From Aequorivita antarctica (lineage in GTDB: Bacteria; Bacteroidota; Bacteroidia; Flavobacteriales; Flavobacteriaceae), in assembly GCF_007997155.1 (NCBI RefSeq), contig NZ_VORT01000007.1, positions 165,904 to 229,903 on the forward strand: a stretch of 64,000 nucleotides of DNA. Direction: 5' to 3'. The translations under genes and the position numbers were made by a program. This document shows positions 47,458 through 58,317 of the stretch, piece by piece; positions within the stretch are counted from its first letter, which is position 1, and every line of letters begins with the position of its first letter. The notes under the pieces were generated by a model. It worked only from the letters and a program-made list of their open reading frames with translations. It was not told where the DNA came from and did no database searches.

Positions 47458-50400
47458 ATGGGAAGCGAAAGAACCTGGTTAATCCACGACCGCCAACTTT
47501 TATATACGCTGGTTTTTTTATTTAATATTCTATTTATATACAATTCTTACGGTCAGGAATTTGATTTCAACCCTTCTGGTGGACCAATTCAAATAAATAC
47601 CATTTCATTACCTACTACACCAATTGATTTTATCGATCCCGAGGTTTCAATAGGAGGTCATGTTACCAAAAACTTTGATGCCTATATAAAAGTTTACATA
47701 GATAACGATCAGGGACCATATATACCATATCGACTTGTTTTATCTACAAAGATTACTCCCTATAATTCAGCTGGTATTCTGCAACCAAGTCTTGAATATA
47801 ACAAAACATTTACGGTTGAATACAATCCCAATTCGTTATATGGGAATTTTACGGATTTAATCGACCATCAGATTAAAAATAAATATGGCATAAGAGTCAA
47901 AATCTTGAGCTACACTTCTTATAATCCCAACAATAGTACTATCAGTACTCCTAACAACGCTTATATATTATTGGGTTTTCGAGGAGAGAGATATTATGAA
48001 CTTTCTTCGACAGTTCCCACCCCAGCTTCTACCCCGTTAACAAATGCCGTAAGAATAGATTGGCAAAGTTCAGGAATCCCAGGAGCCATTGAATATGATG
48101 TAGAATGGACTTGGGTAGATAATTATGATCAGACGGCATCCCAGATAAGTATGACCAATAGAGAGTTTGAATTGAATAGCACAAGGATTCAGACAAAAGA
48201 AACCTCCTATACCATTCCCTTGATTTATTCCCAAGGCTATTTAATTTATAGGGTAAGAGCCATAGGAAGGTTCCTGACTTCAACTTCAACATACAAATAC
48301 GGTCCTTGGAGTGGACTTCCAGCTCCTCAGAATGTTTCCGAATGGTCCAAAATACAAATTAGTGTCGCCCACGAAAATAAAAAAAACTGGCAGTTTCAGT
48401 CCAGTTATGCAGAGGGCGGGAAAAGAAAGGATGTGATTAACTATTTTGATGGCACGCTAAGAAATAGACAAACTGTAACAAAAATTAACAGTGACAACAA
48501 TGCCATTGCCGGAGAAGTAATATATGATGCTCAAGGTAGGCCAGCAGTTGAGGTACTCCCCGTCCCCACAGGAGACAACAATATACACTATTATGAGGAT
48601 TTTAATTTAAACCCAACGAGCGATGTTTATACCTATAATGATTTTGACTTTGATGCGGTAAATGAAGATTGTGAGGTTGAATTAAATGGCATGAACCCTG
48701 TAAAGGGTGCTTCAAAATACTATAACAAATCTACCACCGGAACCAATACATATCAGGATTTTGTACCATCATCTGTAGATCCCACAGATCCGACACAGGC
48801 ATATCCCTTTTCTCAAATTGAATATACGCCTGACAATACAGGAAGGATTCGCAGAAAAAGTGGCGTTGGCGTTACCCATCAACTGGGAAGTGACCATGAA
48901 ATGCAATATTTCTATGGGCAGCCCAACTCTTCCTTCGAATTGAATAGATTGTTTGGTTTTCAGGTAGGAAAATTGAGCCATTATAAGAAGAATGTGGTGG
49001 TGGATCCCAATGGTCAAGTGAGTGTAAATTATATCGATCCACAGGGGCGTACAATAGCTACGGCACTTGCTGGAGGAAATCCTGCTAATCTGGTAGCTTT
49101 GGAAGATGAGATTGATAGTGAAGAAGAGCTACATGGCTATATGATTGGAGACCTTCTGAATAAACTAAACCCCAACGCACCTGATACGGAAGAAGACAAT
49201 AACATTAAATATACCACAGGAAATTATGGAATGAACTTCGACGGATTGAAGCTAAACAAGAGCATAGTTGTTATCGAGAATAATTCAGATTATGAGTTTG
49301 ATTATAGTCTGGCTAATTCAAGTCTATATAATTTTCCCGAATGCCCCGAAACATTTCCTTATGAATATGACCTTGTACTCAGTTTAAAAAACGATTGCGG
49401 GGAAGCATTTCCGGAAATCAGTAAGAAAAGAGTAACCGATACGATTATAAATATTCAAGAGACGTTAAATCTCGATGAGTATAAAATCTATAAAGACCTT
49501 CGGGTAAGTAAAGAAGCATTGCAAGAACATTGGGAAAGTTTTCTTGAAAGTGCCAGTCAAGAAGGAGGATGTCTTTTGAATATAGATGATTTTATGTTGG
49601 AGATAAACTGTAATAATTTAGATTGCAGTGTTTTAGATGACGAGCTAAATGTGTATCTAAAGTCAAATCTTGAAACGCTATTTGGTACAAACCCCGCCCC
49701 ATATATAGAAACTGGAGGACAAATTATTGCCAATACAGCTTTGGATCCTGAAATCTATGATCAAGTGGTTGCCGCAATAGACAATCTTACAGATGTCTAT
49801 CACATTATTGAAGAATTATGTCAGGAAGTTGATACTCACAATGTATATGAAAGTATCTTGATTGCAGATTTTTACCGAGGAGGACAATACGCCAATGACG
49901 CAGTTGACTCAAATGGAGAAATAACAGATCCTCTTAGTGTTTTTAATAATAATAATATCCTTTATCGTAACGGCACCATCAATAATCCTGCAGATCCAAA
50001 CCTAAACTGGTCTTGGAAACACCCAATACCAAGTTACCAAACTGATGGCGACGAGGCCTTAATACAATTGCATTTTGAGAATGGCGAATGGCTGCCGGAA
50101 TATACTGGCAATAGAGATTCAGAAAATAGAATAACTCCGCAGCAATTGGTGAATGTTGTAGACTTTCTTGCTTTTTGGGACAATGATTGGGCTGCGGCCT
50201 TAGTACCTTACCACCCCGAATATAAATATACATTATATACTGAAGATATAAGTAATTCTGAAAACGGCAACAATCAACTAAATTCATATAACTATACCAC
50301 ATATCTTAATGGAATTACCACCTATGATGATGCAAAAAACAATAAAGGCTTTTTTAGTTCAAATGAATATGAATTAATGAATGGCGATGAATTCTTTTTC

Positions 50401-53400
50401 AAATCTTTTTCTGGAGAAATCGCAGCTCATAAAACAGCACGATTTAATTTAATGCAATATGCCATAGGAACAGACTATGAGGCAAGCGGATATTCAATTT
50501 TGGAGGGAGCGTATGTTCTTGCAGAATGCGGAAGCCTTTCCAATGGCAGCGGATATCCTATTCCCTCCAGTTATAGTGCATTATTAACTGCAATAGATGC
50601 ACTCAGTACAGAAAAAAAAGATCAACTGTGGCATCAGTACAAATCATCCTATTTTGGTTTAAAAGAGCGGCTGTATTATGTATTCCTTACAATCCATGCT
50701 CAAAACGAAGGAGTACACAACCATTGCTTGGGAGGGTATAGTGGCTCGGAAGATATATTGGATGTATTGAGCAATTATGATACTTCTACTATCAGTGGCT
50801 TTATAAGTGGAGACGGTGCTTCATCGCTCTGCACTATAGCAGGGGATTCGTATAATTTCAAAATTAAAAGATTTGTGCCGATTGACTATTTATACGATTC
50901 TCAACAATATGCTGATGATGCAACCATATTTTTGGAAGAAATCCTATCAAGTAGTGAAGAGGATATTTTTGCAGAAACTGGTATGTGCGCCATGCAGTTC
51001 TACCAACAAATATTTTTGGATGGCTTATTTTCAGATGGTGATGTGGGAGCTATTTTTAGTACCAACGGCATGAAATATACAGGAACGTATTTTGTTCCTG
51101 GGCTGTTTGAGGCGCTTGGGGGTGCTCAAGGAATTCCAGATCCTGTAAATATTAATGGAACTATCACTTCCAATTCATTAACCATAGATACCAACATTCC
51201 CGGGGAATGCAATAGCCCAATAGTTTTGGACCTGCCCCTTAGCCCAAATTGGAACTCTTCCCACAATTGGGGTAACTACGGCAGTTCGTGGAAAATTATT
51301 GAGATGTCACAGTATTATTACGATACTTCAATAATAGACCCCAATAAATATCATTTCGAAATTTTGGGGAAAGTGGAAATTAGTGGAGTGGTTAAGGAGT
51401 TTGTTTTTAAAGGGAGTACATGCTTGCGGTTGGATTGTCCTTGGGTTTGTACAGATCCCAGCCAAACATCGTCTCTTCCTGATTTTAATCCATACCCCCT
51501 TTGTTATGATAGAAGCGAAAATTATCAAAATTATGTTGATGCAGCGATAAATGAATTAATGATATACGGGAAAAATAATTATTCAGTTCTTTTGAATAAT
51601 TCAGTCCCTTTATTGAACGCTGTTTCTTGGTCATCACGTGAAGCCATATTAGACTATCTTAGAAAAATTCCGATTTATGAAAATGTTGATTCTTGTGGTA
51701 CAATTTTTTCTGAGACGGATATTCTAAACACTTCAATAAGAAGAACTGATGAAGTAGGAAATAATGACTATTTTGGTTTAATTATTGGTGATGTATTTAT
51801 ACCTCTACTCGTTAATGATTTTGAGCTTTTTAATATTTTAGATTATAAAATACCTCCTATTCCTCTTTGGGATTACTCTCCTTTCTCTTATGGTTCTATA
51901 ATTACAGTTCAGGAACAATCAGGGGTAAACTATCATAAAGAATCTTTAATTTATAAAAATTATAATTATTCCACGAATTCAACTACAACTAATATTTGCG
52001 GTAGTCAATGGAGTTTTGATTGTGACAATGGTTTTTTAAATCCGATTCCTATTCAAGAGAGTGAATCTGAATCATTTTCTGTACCCCAGCAAATTTTAAA
52101 TATCTCAAATTATTATTTGGGAAAGAAATCCAGTTATATTTCAAGTGACTTATTTAACTGTCCAGGTTTCGATGTCAATCAAATTAAACAAAATTTTGAA
52201 AATGATTATACTGCACTGTTAAATGAAGTAATACCAAATCCAAATAATGTAATTGCATTAGGTTCAATTCCAGAATATACAGATTTTTTAAAGGAGTTAT
52301 TTACTGTATCCTTTTTATATAATGGATTAATTTATGAAGATTCTAATTTTAATCCAGATCAGGCCGTTTTTGTAAAAAATGGACAGTTTTTTCTTCCAAT
52401 GAGACCTGATAGGTATACCTCTGGAATTTATTTTCCACAACTAAATATATTTTATCACTTCCGTGAAAGTGGCAATGTTGAAATAGATTTTAATGAATTT
52501 CAACATATTAATTCCATTTCTTTTAATACAGGAATTTCAAACGATTTTTCCGAGCCCTATTACTATTTAAACTTATATGATTCTAACTTCAGTTATCAAG
52601 ATCCATCAAATTCCCCTCAGAGTATCCCAATAAAATCTGGATTTTATAATCCAAAACAATCGGGTGAAACGATTAGTTATAAAGAACTTTATTTTAAGGT
52701 TTGTGATAATGAATTGCCTCCCTGCCCTTGCACCCAACAAACCGTTGCCCCCCAATCCTGTAATGAAAAATTTGACGCTTATATAAATGGGCTGGGGCTG
52801 CAACAAAATTCTTCTGACATATACGTATCGAGTGTTATAGCTGGATACGAGGAACCTTACTTTTTTAATGAGGAATATTTCTGTGGCATGAACTATGCCT
52901 ACATTACAGATAATTATCTATACTACATAACCACAAAAGGGGTAGATAGCACCTTACACCCATATTATTTATCCATTGGTGAGTTTGGGGACACGCTTCT
53001 GAACTATGGTTATGATGATCCAGAGACACCACAAAATGATATGATCGCCATAATTGATGGATTTACAGATCCAGCAACTAAATCATGGCAAGATTATGTA
53101 AATACAATATACTTCGAAAATGTATTATGTGTACCCGCTCCTATGATTCCTCACATAGACATTGAGATTCCTGAGCCCGATGATCCTTGTGAATTGTTAT
53201 TGGGCAATATTACGCTTGCCTATGCCCAAGAAAACTACCTCGATTATCTTGAGACCATCAGGCAACAGTTTGAAACAGGATATATTAATGGTGCCATAAG
53301 TAATGCGGTGGAAAATTACACCATGCGCTATCCAGATAAGGAATATCAATACACGCTATATTATTATGACCAAGCCGGAAACCTTATCCAAACAATAGCT

Positions 53401-56400
53401 CCAGAGGGAGTGAAACGTTTAGGGAAGGGAATGGACGAAAATGCAAAGGCAACCCTCAATGCTGCCATAGACGCAGATATTGCTAATAACACCAGTAATA
53501 CAACTCTGCCTCAGCATGCATATCGTACCCAATATCAATACAATTCATTGAACCAATTAGTTTGGCAAAAAACACCAGATGGAGGTGAAACCCGCTTTGG
53601 CTATGACGATTTGGGTAGAATTATTGCTTCACAAAACTCTGAGCAGAGCAATGAGAATCCACAGCTTATTTTGGCAGAGGAATATCCTGGTAGTTTTGCA
53701 TTTTCCCAAAATGGCAATACCATTACAAAAAGTGGAAATAACTGGCGCGGTGGCTATGGTATTGATATATTGGAAGGCAATGGCTATGTAGAGCGTACCC
53801 TCCTTAATAATTATACCGAAAATACTTTGATTTATTTGGGATTGAGCTATGCCAGCAATCAAGTGGTTTACCCCCAGACACCAGCCTCAAATACCTATGG
53901 TACTATTGATTACTTTATTTATACTTATTTAAGTGGTTTAAATCCAAAGGTGTCGTTTTCCAAAAAAAACAATCCAACTATTTCTCCTTCGTTCTCGTAT
54001 TCCATTGGCGATGTTTTAAAGGTTGAACGCATCAACGGGCAGATAAAAATGTACCAAAATGGAGTTCTTAAAACGACATTTACAGAATCCCATCCGGGAG
54101 AGCCCATGCGAATCGACTTCGCGATGTTTAATAATAATACCAAAATCAACAACTTAAAGCTAATAGACTATGGCGCCGATATTGAGCCAATTGAAAAATT
54201 TAGCTACACCAAATATGACGCCTTAGGCAGAATTGTGGAAGCTGGAGAAGTTTTGCCTGCCCTCGATGATTATAGCATTTCGAATTATGGAAAATTAAAT
54301 TATAACGTAACTCCTGTAAATGGATTCGATGGACTTCTGAACAAACGGGAAGTAACAAGGACCTATTATGATTCTCCAGTTCCTATAGCCAATATAAGTA
54401 CGACTATAGATCCAATCCAGAATTCGGATGATTTATTTGATAACTATAACGAATTGACCGCTAGAAATAGAGTTACAGGTATTCTTTATAATGAATTTTT
54501 GAACCCTGAAATAGTAGCAGCTGGATTTTTCGATAATGGTATTTTTTACAATTATGACATCCATGGAAACGTTGAGAATTTGGCAACTTATTATACGGAG
54601 CTAAAAAGCAATAACTCCTTATCCTCACAACATATTAAAAAGATAGATTATAAATATGACCTCATAAGTGGGAATGTAAACAATGTCGTGTATCAAAAAG
54701 GTAAGACAGATCAATTTATACATAAATATAATTATGATGCCGACAACAGAATTACCTCTGTTTCAACATCAAAAGACGGTGCTATATGGGAAAATGATGC
54801 TTCTTATAAATATTATCAACACGGTCCTTTGGCTAGAACAGAAATAGGCGACAAAAAAGTTCAGGGAACGGATTATGTCTATACCCTTCAAGGATGGCTC
54901 AAGGCAGTGAACGGAGAGTACATCAGCAATCCAGACAATGATTTTGGAAAAGATGCAACAACTTTCAATCCTTTAATTGCAAAAGATGCATTTGGATACT
55001 CGCTTTCTTATTTTGATGATGATTACAGCCCACGAGCAACGACATCTTTTACAAATGGAGGTTTAAGTGTTTCTAATAATTCTAATATTCAACATAGCGA
55101 TAAGGATTTGTATAATGGAAATATAAAAGAAATGATTACTAGTTTAAGACAAGCTGGTAATCAAATGCTTAACACACAGATCAATAATTATCAATATGAT
55201 CAATTAAACCGCATAAATTCCATGAGATCTTTTGGTATTGCCGGTTCTGCATTTTCAGGTACTATTTATGACAGTTATTCATCAGATTACAGATACGATA
55301 GAAATGGTAACCTTGATACACTTTTAAGAAAAGTATTCAACCAGTCCGCGCCTACTAGTCCCCCAATAGCTATGGACGACTTTAAATATAATTATAAGGA
55401 AGGTTCTAACCGTCTTAATCTTGTTAAAGACAACGTTAGCGGGGATCCTTTTACGGTTGATATTGAGGACCAAACAATTGCAGGTGTTCCGTATAATGAA
55501 ACCAATCCGCAATCCCATAATTATATTTATAATGCGCTAGGGCAGTTAATTATGGACAAGGCAGAGAAAATTAGGATTGATTGGCGTGTAGATGGTAAAG
55601 TGGACAAAGTAAATAAATATGCAGACAATTCATTTGGCGAAATAGTTGAGACCATTCAATTTGAATATGATGGGCTTGGCAATCGTATAGTAAAAAAAGT
55701 TATAGATAATTCCATAGATGAAGTTCGAGGCACCCATTATGCACGCGATGCCCAAGGAAATGTGCTGAGTGTGATAGAGACGCTTGCCGATGAAGAAAAT
55801 ATAGCCAATCATACTTTTACAAGTATAGGAGTTAAAGAACAACATATCTACGGAAGTAGTAGATTGGGCATAGAAGAACAGAATATCGCAAGTGTTGACA
55901 TAGATATTTCGGGGCTCGACGGTACAAGTCCATTAGCACTTCAATTGGACAATGGAACCCAAGGATCATGGTATGCTGGTTATATTGATAATGAGACAGA
56001 CCACTCTCCTATCAATTATAAAATTTCAGCAAAAATTATTCTTTTGGATGCTATTCCCGTGAATGATTCTCTTAAGATAGGGAGATTTGCCTTTGCCAAT
56101 ACAAAAGTGAACAGTGCAACAGACACGCTATCTAGGGCGAACAGGCTTGATTTATTTATAAGAAATTCGGGGGGTGCCTATTATGCTGATTTTTATACAA
56201 CTTCAATCACCCAAGGCCAAACAAGAGAATTGATAAATATAATTTCCCAAAATGGTATTTCTGAAACTGATGTATTAAGTAAAGGGATCGATTTTGAAAT
56301 AAATACAAATTTTGATCCTGAAAACGATAATCTTTTGGCAAGATTAAAGATAAACGACAGTACATATTCACAGAATAATGGGATAAATATTTTGACGGAA

Positions 56401-57861
56401 AGTTATGCCTCTACAGATCCAGTTGACGTGACGGAACATTCATTAATTGGTGGTTTTGGCAGTACCCGCTTTCAGATTAGAGATCTTAACTATAGATTGA
56501 CTACCCAATATAATACCTTGGAAGATTATTTTTCATTACAGGAAGGAATTGGCGAACCTATAAGTAAATTAGGATCCATTGAAATGGACATTAATGCACA
56601 GGATGAGTTCTGGGCGGCTAGTATTTTTAGTGATGACGGGTTGGTTCTTTACACTTATGGACGAAAAATTGGAGATAGAAGATACGAACTCAGCAATCAC
56701 TTAGGAAATGTACTCTCCGTGGTATCAGATAAGAAGATACCAACCTTGTCTGGTAGCACATTACAATACTTCAACCCAGATGTGAAGGCGTATAATTCTT
56801 ATTTTCCATTTGGTATGTTACAGCCGGGAAGGCACGCGAATACGCCTGACTATCGTTATGGTATGAATGGGATGGAGCTTGATAATGAAATCAAAGGGGA
56901 AGGGAATAGTTACGATTTTGGTGCGAGAATGCTAGACCCTAGAGTTGGGAGATGGTTTGCTTTAGACAAAAAACCGAAAGCTGACCAATCAAATTATGTT
57001 TTTGCAAGGAATAATCCAATTATTTTCAAAGATCCTGACGGAAAGGATGACTATTATTTTGACAATTTTACCAAAGCTATTTATATTATTCGAAATGGAG
57101 AACCCAATCGCTATTTTGTAACGAAATATGTGTATGAGAGTTTTAAAGGTTCCCCGCTATCATTTGGTACGCCTGTTACGACACAGCATAGTATTAATTC
57201 TGACGAAATTAGAGGCAGAACAATAAGCAGTAATAGTGTATTTCTTGATGCCCTGAATCATTCTGCAAGTTCGGAGCACCGTAAAAACACATATGATTCT
57301 TATCAAAGTTTCGATCCAGGGAATGTAATTATTGGAACATTGGCTGTGCCAGCAGTGATAATAGGCGCAGCAGTAGCCGCCCCAGCTGTTGTTGGTGAAC
57401 TTGCTTTAGTTGCTGAATCTGCCCCAATTTGGCAGAGTGCGTTAAGTAGTGGGTTTACGATTAATTCTACAGGCGCAGCCGTAGTAGGTGGCACATCAAG
57501 CTTTTTTGGACAATATATAGGGCATGGTTTTAGTCTTGATGATATAGATTATGGAGATGTTGGTTTAAGTACAATATCTAGTGGTTGGACATCAATTTTT
57601 GCACAAGCTTATACCAATTTTACACTTGAAAATGGACCTACAACAAATAGTGTTCAAACAACTGCTTTAGAAATCACCTTGGGATCAACCAGAGCTGGTC
57701 TTAGCAAAGAACTTAATAATGCTGGAAGTGATTTATTTAATTTATCCCCATCTTTAGGCACTTTTATGGAATCATTAGGCAATACCGCTTTAGAAGGAGG
57801 AACTAATGTAGTAGGGCAAGAGATTGAAAGCACAAGTGATAACAAAGATGATAAGCCATAA
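47458..57861 (+). CDS. Giant Rhs/YD-repeat polymorphic toxin
   Basis: The 3467-residue protein has a signal peptide at ~1-33 and a fibronectin-like domain (~195-310). A long Bacteroidota-type region begins near residue 305 (KNWQFQSSYAEGGKRKD, EVIYDAQGRPAVEV). YD repeats run from ~1960 to ~2750 (YYYDQAGNLIQT, GYDDLGRIIAS, FEYDGLGNRIVKK). The Rhs-associated core follows (SNHLGNVLSVVSDKK near 3079; [21 protein letters not shown] near 3116; MLDPRVGRWFALD). The core ends in NNPIIFKDPDGKDD near 3195. The C-terminal tip (~3200-3467) is unique and includes a hydrophobic Ala/Gly-rich segment (~3292-3320). The core matches the six orphan cassettes but is diverged from them. It is the likely toxin of the locus. 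Confidence 0.88.
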   Translation: MGSERTWLIHDRQLLYTLVFLFNILFIYNSYGQEFDFNPSGGPIQINTISLPTTPIDFIDPEVSIGGHVTKNFDAYIKVYIDNDQGPYIPYRLVLSTKITPYNSAGILQPSLEYNKTFTVEYNPNSLYGNFTDLIDHQIKNKYGIRVKILSYTSYNPNNSTISTPNNAYILLGFRGERYYELSSTVPTPASTPLTNAVRIDWQSSGIPGAIEYDVEWTWVDNYDQTASQISMTNREFELNSTRIQTKETSYTIPLIYSQGYLIYRVRAIGRFLTSTSTYKYGPWSGLPAPQNVSEWSKIQISVAHENKKNWQFQSSYAEGGKRKDVINYFDGTLRNRQTVTKINSDNNAIAGEVIYDAQGRPAVEVLPVPTGDNNIHYYEDFNLNPTSDVYTYNDFDFDAVNEDCEVELNGMNPVKGASKYYNKSTTGTNTYQDFVPSSVDPTDPTQAYPFSQIEYTPDNTGRIRRKSGVGVTHQLGSDHEMQYFYGQPNSSFELNRLFGFQVGKLSHYKKNVVVDPNGQVSVNYIDPQGRTIATALAGGNPANLVALEDEIDSEEELHGYMIGDLLNKLNPNAPDTEEDNNIKYTTGNYGMNFDGLKLNKSIVVIENNSDYEFDYSLANSSLYNFPECPETFPYEYDLVLSLKNDCGEAFPEISKKRVTDTIINIQETLNLDEYKIYKDLRVSKEALQEHWESFLESASQEGGCLLNIDDFMLEINCNNLDCSVLDDELNVYLKSNLETLFGTNPAPYIETGGQIIANTALDPEIYDQVVAAIDNLTDVYHIIEELCQEVDTHNVYESILIADFYRGGQYANDAVDSNGEITDPLSVFNNNNILYRNGTINNPADPNLNWSWKHPIPSYQTDGDEALIQLHFENGEWLPEYTGNRDSENRITPQQLVNVVDFLAFWDNDWAAALVPYHPEYKYTLYTEDISNSENGNNQLNSYNYTTYLNGITTYDDAKNNKGFFSSNEYELMNGDEFFFKSFSGEIAAHKTARFNLMQYAIGTDYEASGYSILEGAYVLAECGSLSNGSGYPIPSSYSALLTAIDALSTEKKDQLWHQYKSSYFGLKERLYYVFLTIHAQNEGVHNHCLGGYSGSEDILDVLSNYDTSTISGFISGDGASSLCTIAGDSYNFKIKRFVPIDYLYDSQQYADDATIFLEEILSSSEEDIFAETGMCAMQFYQQIFLDGLFSDGDVGAIFSTNGMKYTGTYFVPGLFEALGGAQGIPDPVNINGTITSNSLTIDTNIPGECNSPIVLDLPLSPNWNSSHNWGNYGSSWKIIEMSQYYYDTSIIDPNKYHFEILGKVEISGVVKEFVFKGSTCLRLDCPWVCTDPSQTSSLPDFNPYPLCYDRSENYQNYVDAAINELMIYGKNNYSVLLNNSVPLLNAVSWSSREAILDYLRKIPIYENVDSCGTIFSETDILNTSIRRTDEVGNNDYFGLIIGDVFIPLLVNDFELFNILDYKIPPIPLWDYSPFSYGSIITVQEQSGVNYHKESLIYKNYNYSTNSTTTNICGSQWSFDCDNGFLNPIPIQESESESFSVPQQILNISNYYLGKKSSYISSDLFNCPGFDVNQIKQNFENDYTALLNEVIPNPNNVIALGSIPEYTDFLKELFTVSFLYNGLIYEDSNFNPDQAVFVKNGQFFLPMRPDRYTSGIYFPQLNIFYHFRESGNVEIDFNEFQHINSISFNTGISNDFSEPYYYLNLYDSNFSYQDPSNSPQSIPIKSGFYNPKQSGETISYKELYFKVCDNELPPCPCTQQTVAPQSCNEKFDAYINGLGLQQNSSDIYVSSVIAGYEEPYFFNEEYFCGMNYAYITDNYLYYITTKGVDSTLHPYYLSIGEFGDTLLNYGYDDPETPQNDMIAIIDGFTDPATKSWQDYVNTIYFENVLCVPAPMIPHIDIEIPEPDDPCELLLGNITLAYAQENYLDYLETIRQQFETGYINGAISNAVENYTMRYPDKEYQYTLYYYDQAGNLIQTIAPEGVKRLGKGMDENAKATLNAAIDADIANNTSNTTLPQHAYRTQYQYNSLNQLVWQKTPDGGETRFGYDDLGRIIASQNSEQSNENPQLILAEEYPGSFAFSQNGNTITKSGNNWRGGYGIDILEGNGYVERTLLNNYTENTLIYLGLSYASNQVVYPQTPASNTYGTIDYFIYTYLSGLNPKVSFSKKNNPTISPSFSYSIGDVLKVERINGQIKMYQNGVLKTTFTESHPGEPMRIDFAMFNNNTKINNLKLIDYGADIEPIEKFSYTKYDALGRIVEAGEVLPALDDYSISNYGKLNYNVTPVNGFDGLLNKREVTRTYYDSPVPIANISTTIDPIQNSDDLFDNYNELTARNRVTGILYNEFLNPEIVAAGFFDNGIFYNYDIHGNVENLATYYTELKSNNSLSSQHIKKIDYKYDLISGNVNNVVYQKGKTDQFIHKYNYDADNRITSVSTSKDGAIWENDASYKYYQHGPLARTEIGDKKVQGTDYVYTLQGWLKAVNGEYISNPDNDFGKDATTFNPLIAKDAFGYSLSYFDDDYSPRATTSFTNGGLSVSNNSNIQHSDKDLYNGNIKEMITSLRQAGNQMLNTQINNYQYDQLNRINSMRSFGIAGSAFSGTIYDSYSSDYRYDRNGNLDTLLRKVFNQSAPTSPPIAMDDFKYNYKEGSNRLNLVKDNVSGDPFTVDIEDQTIAGVPYNETNPQSHNYIYNALGQLIMDKAEKIRIDWRVDGKVDKVNKYADNSFGEIVETIQFEYDGLGNRIVKKVIDNSIDEVRGTHYARDAQGNVLSVIETLADEENIANHTFTSIGVKEQHIYGSSRLGIEEQNIASVDIDISGLDGTSPLALQLDNGTQGSWYAGYIDNETDHSPINYKISAKIILLDAIPVNDSLKIGRFAFANTKVNSATDTLSRANRLDLFIRNSGGAYYADFYTTSITQGQTRELINIISQNGISETDVLSKGIDFEINTNFDPENDNLLARLKINDSTYSQNNGINILTESYASTDPVDVTEHSLIGGFGSTRFQIRDLNYRLTTQYNTLEDYFSLQEGIGEPISKLGSIEMDINAQDEFWAASIFSDDGLVLYTYGRKIGDRRYELSNHLGNVLSVVSDKKIPTLSGSTLQYFNPDVKAYNSYFPFGMLQPGRHANTPDYRYGMNGMELDNEIKGEGNSYDFGARMLDPRVGRWFALDKKPKADQSNYVFARNNPIIFKDPDGKDDYYFDNFTKAIYIIRNGEPNRYFVTKYVYESFKGSPLSFGTPVTTQHSINSDEIRGRTISSNSVFLDALNHSASSEHRKNTYDSYQSFDPGNVIIGTLAVPAVIIGAAVAAPAVVGELALVAESAPIWQSALSSGFTINSTGAAVVGGTSSFFGQYIGHGFSLDDIDYGDVGLSTISSGWTSIFAQAYTNFTLENGPTTNSVQTTALEITLGSTRAGLSKELNNAGSDLFNLSPSLGTFMESLGNTALEGGTNVVGQEIESTSDNKDDKP

Positions 57862-57866
57862 TCAAT

Positions 57867-58229
57867 TTGAAATCAGATAGCCAAAAATACGTAGTTCTGA
57901 TAGTTTTATTACTGTTCGCGGTACTTATGGTTTATAGATATAATTATGTAAATGAGATTAATAAAAATCCTGTATCGGTAGTAGGTATGGTTTATGAAAT
58001 CTCAATCTCAAAATATACTGTACATAATGTAAAGTATAAATATTATTATGAAAACCATTTATATGAAGGTTCTAGTAAGGTTGATTCTGATGGGAGTGAA
58101 AGATTTATAGGTAATTTTTACGAAATAACAATTTCAAAAGAAGACCCAAAAAAAAATCAAATCAACTTAAAAAAACAAATATTCGATACTAAAGAAATAA
58201 CTAAATCAGGTTTTAATGTCAAAAAATAA
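57867..58229 (+). CDS. Probable membrane immunity protein of the full-length Rhs toxin
   Basis: The 120-residue protein starts at a TTG 5 bases after the Rhs stop. It has one transmembrane helix (~8-24, YVVLIVLLLFAVLMVYRY) and a small strand-rich extracytoplasmic domain (YEISISKYTVHNVKYKYYY) of the kind seen in several short immunity-type proteins. Position directly after the Rhs tip is the main argument. A membrane location would match the hydrophobic segment in the tip. Confidence 0.6.
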   Translation: MKSDSQKYVVLIVLLLFAVLMVYRYNYVNEINKNPVSVVGMVYEISISKYTVHNVKYKYYYENHLYEGSSKVDSDGSERFIGNFYEITISKEDPKKNQINLKKQIFDTKEITKSGFNVKK

Positions 58230-58305
58230 GCTTAGAAACGAGATAATTGTATCACTAATTTTAGGAATAGTGATCTATATGATATTGTCCTTAGTTTTTA
58301 AATAA
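58216..58305 (+). CDS. Small single-pass membrane peptide (29 aa)
   Basis: An ATG overlapping the end of the 120-residue gene opens a 29-codon frame. It has a basic N terminus (MSKNKLRNE) and one hydrophobic helix (IIVSLILGIVIYMILSLVF), ending FK. The overlap, charge asymmetry and continuous hydrophobic stretch make it a credible small gene. It may be a second immunity component or a helper of the 120-residue protein. No homologue is known to me. Confidence 0.4.
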   Translation: MSKNKLRNEIIVSLILGIVIYMILSLVFK

Positions 58306-58317
58306 ATCTGTTAAAAA

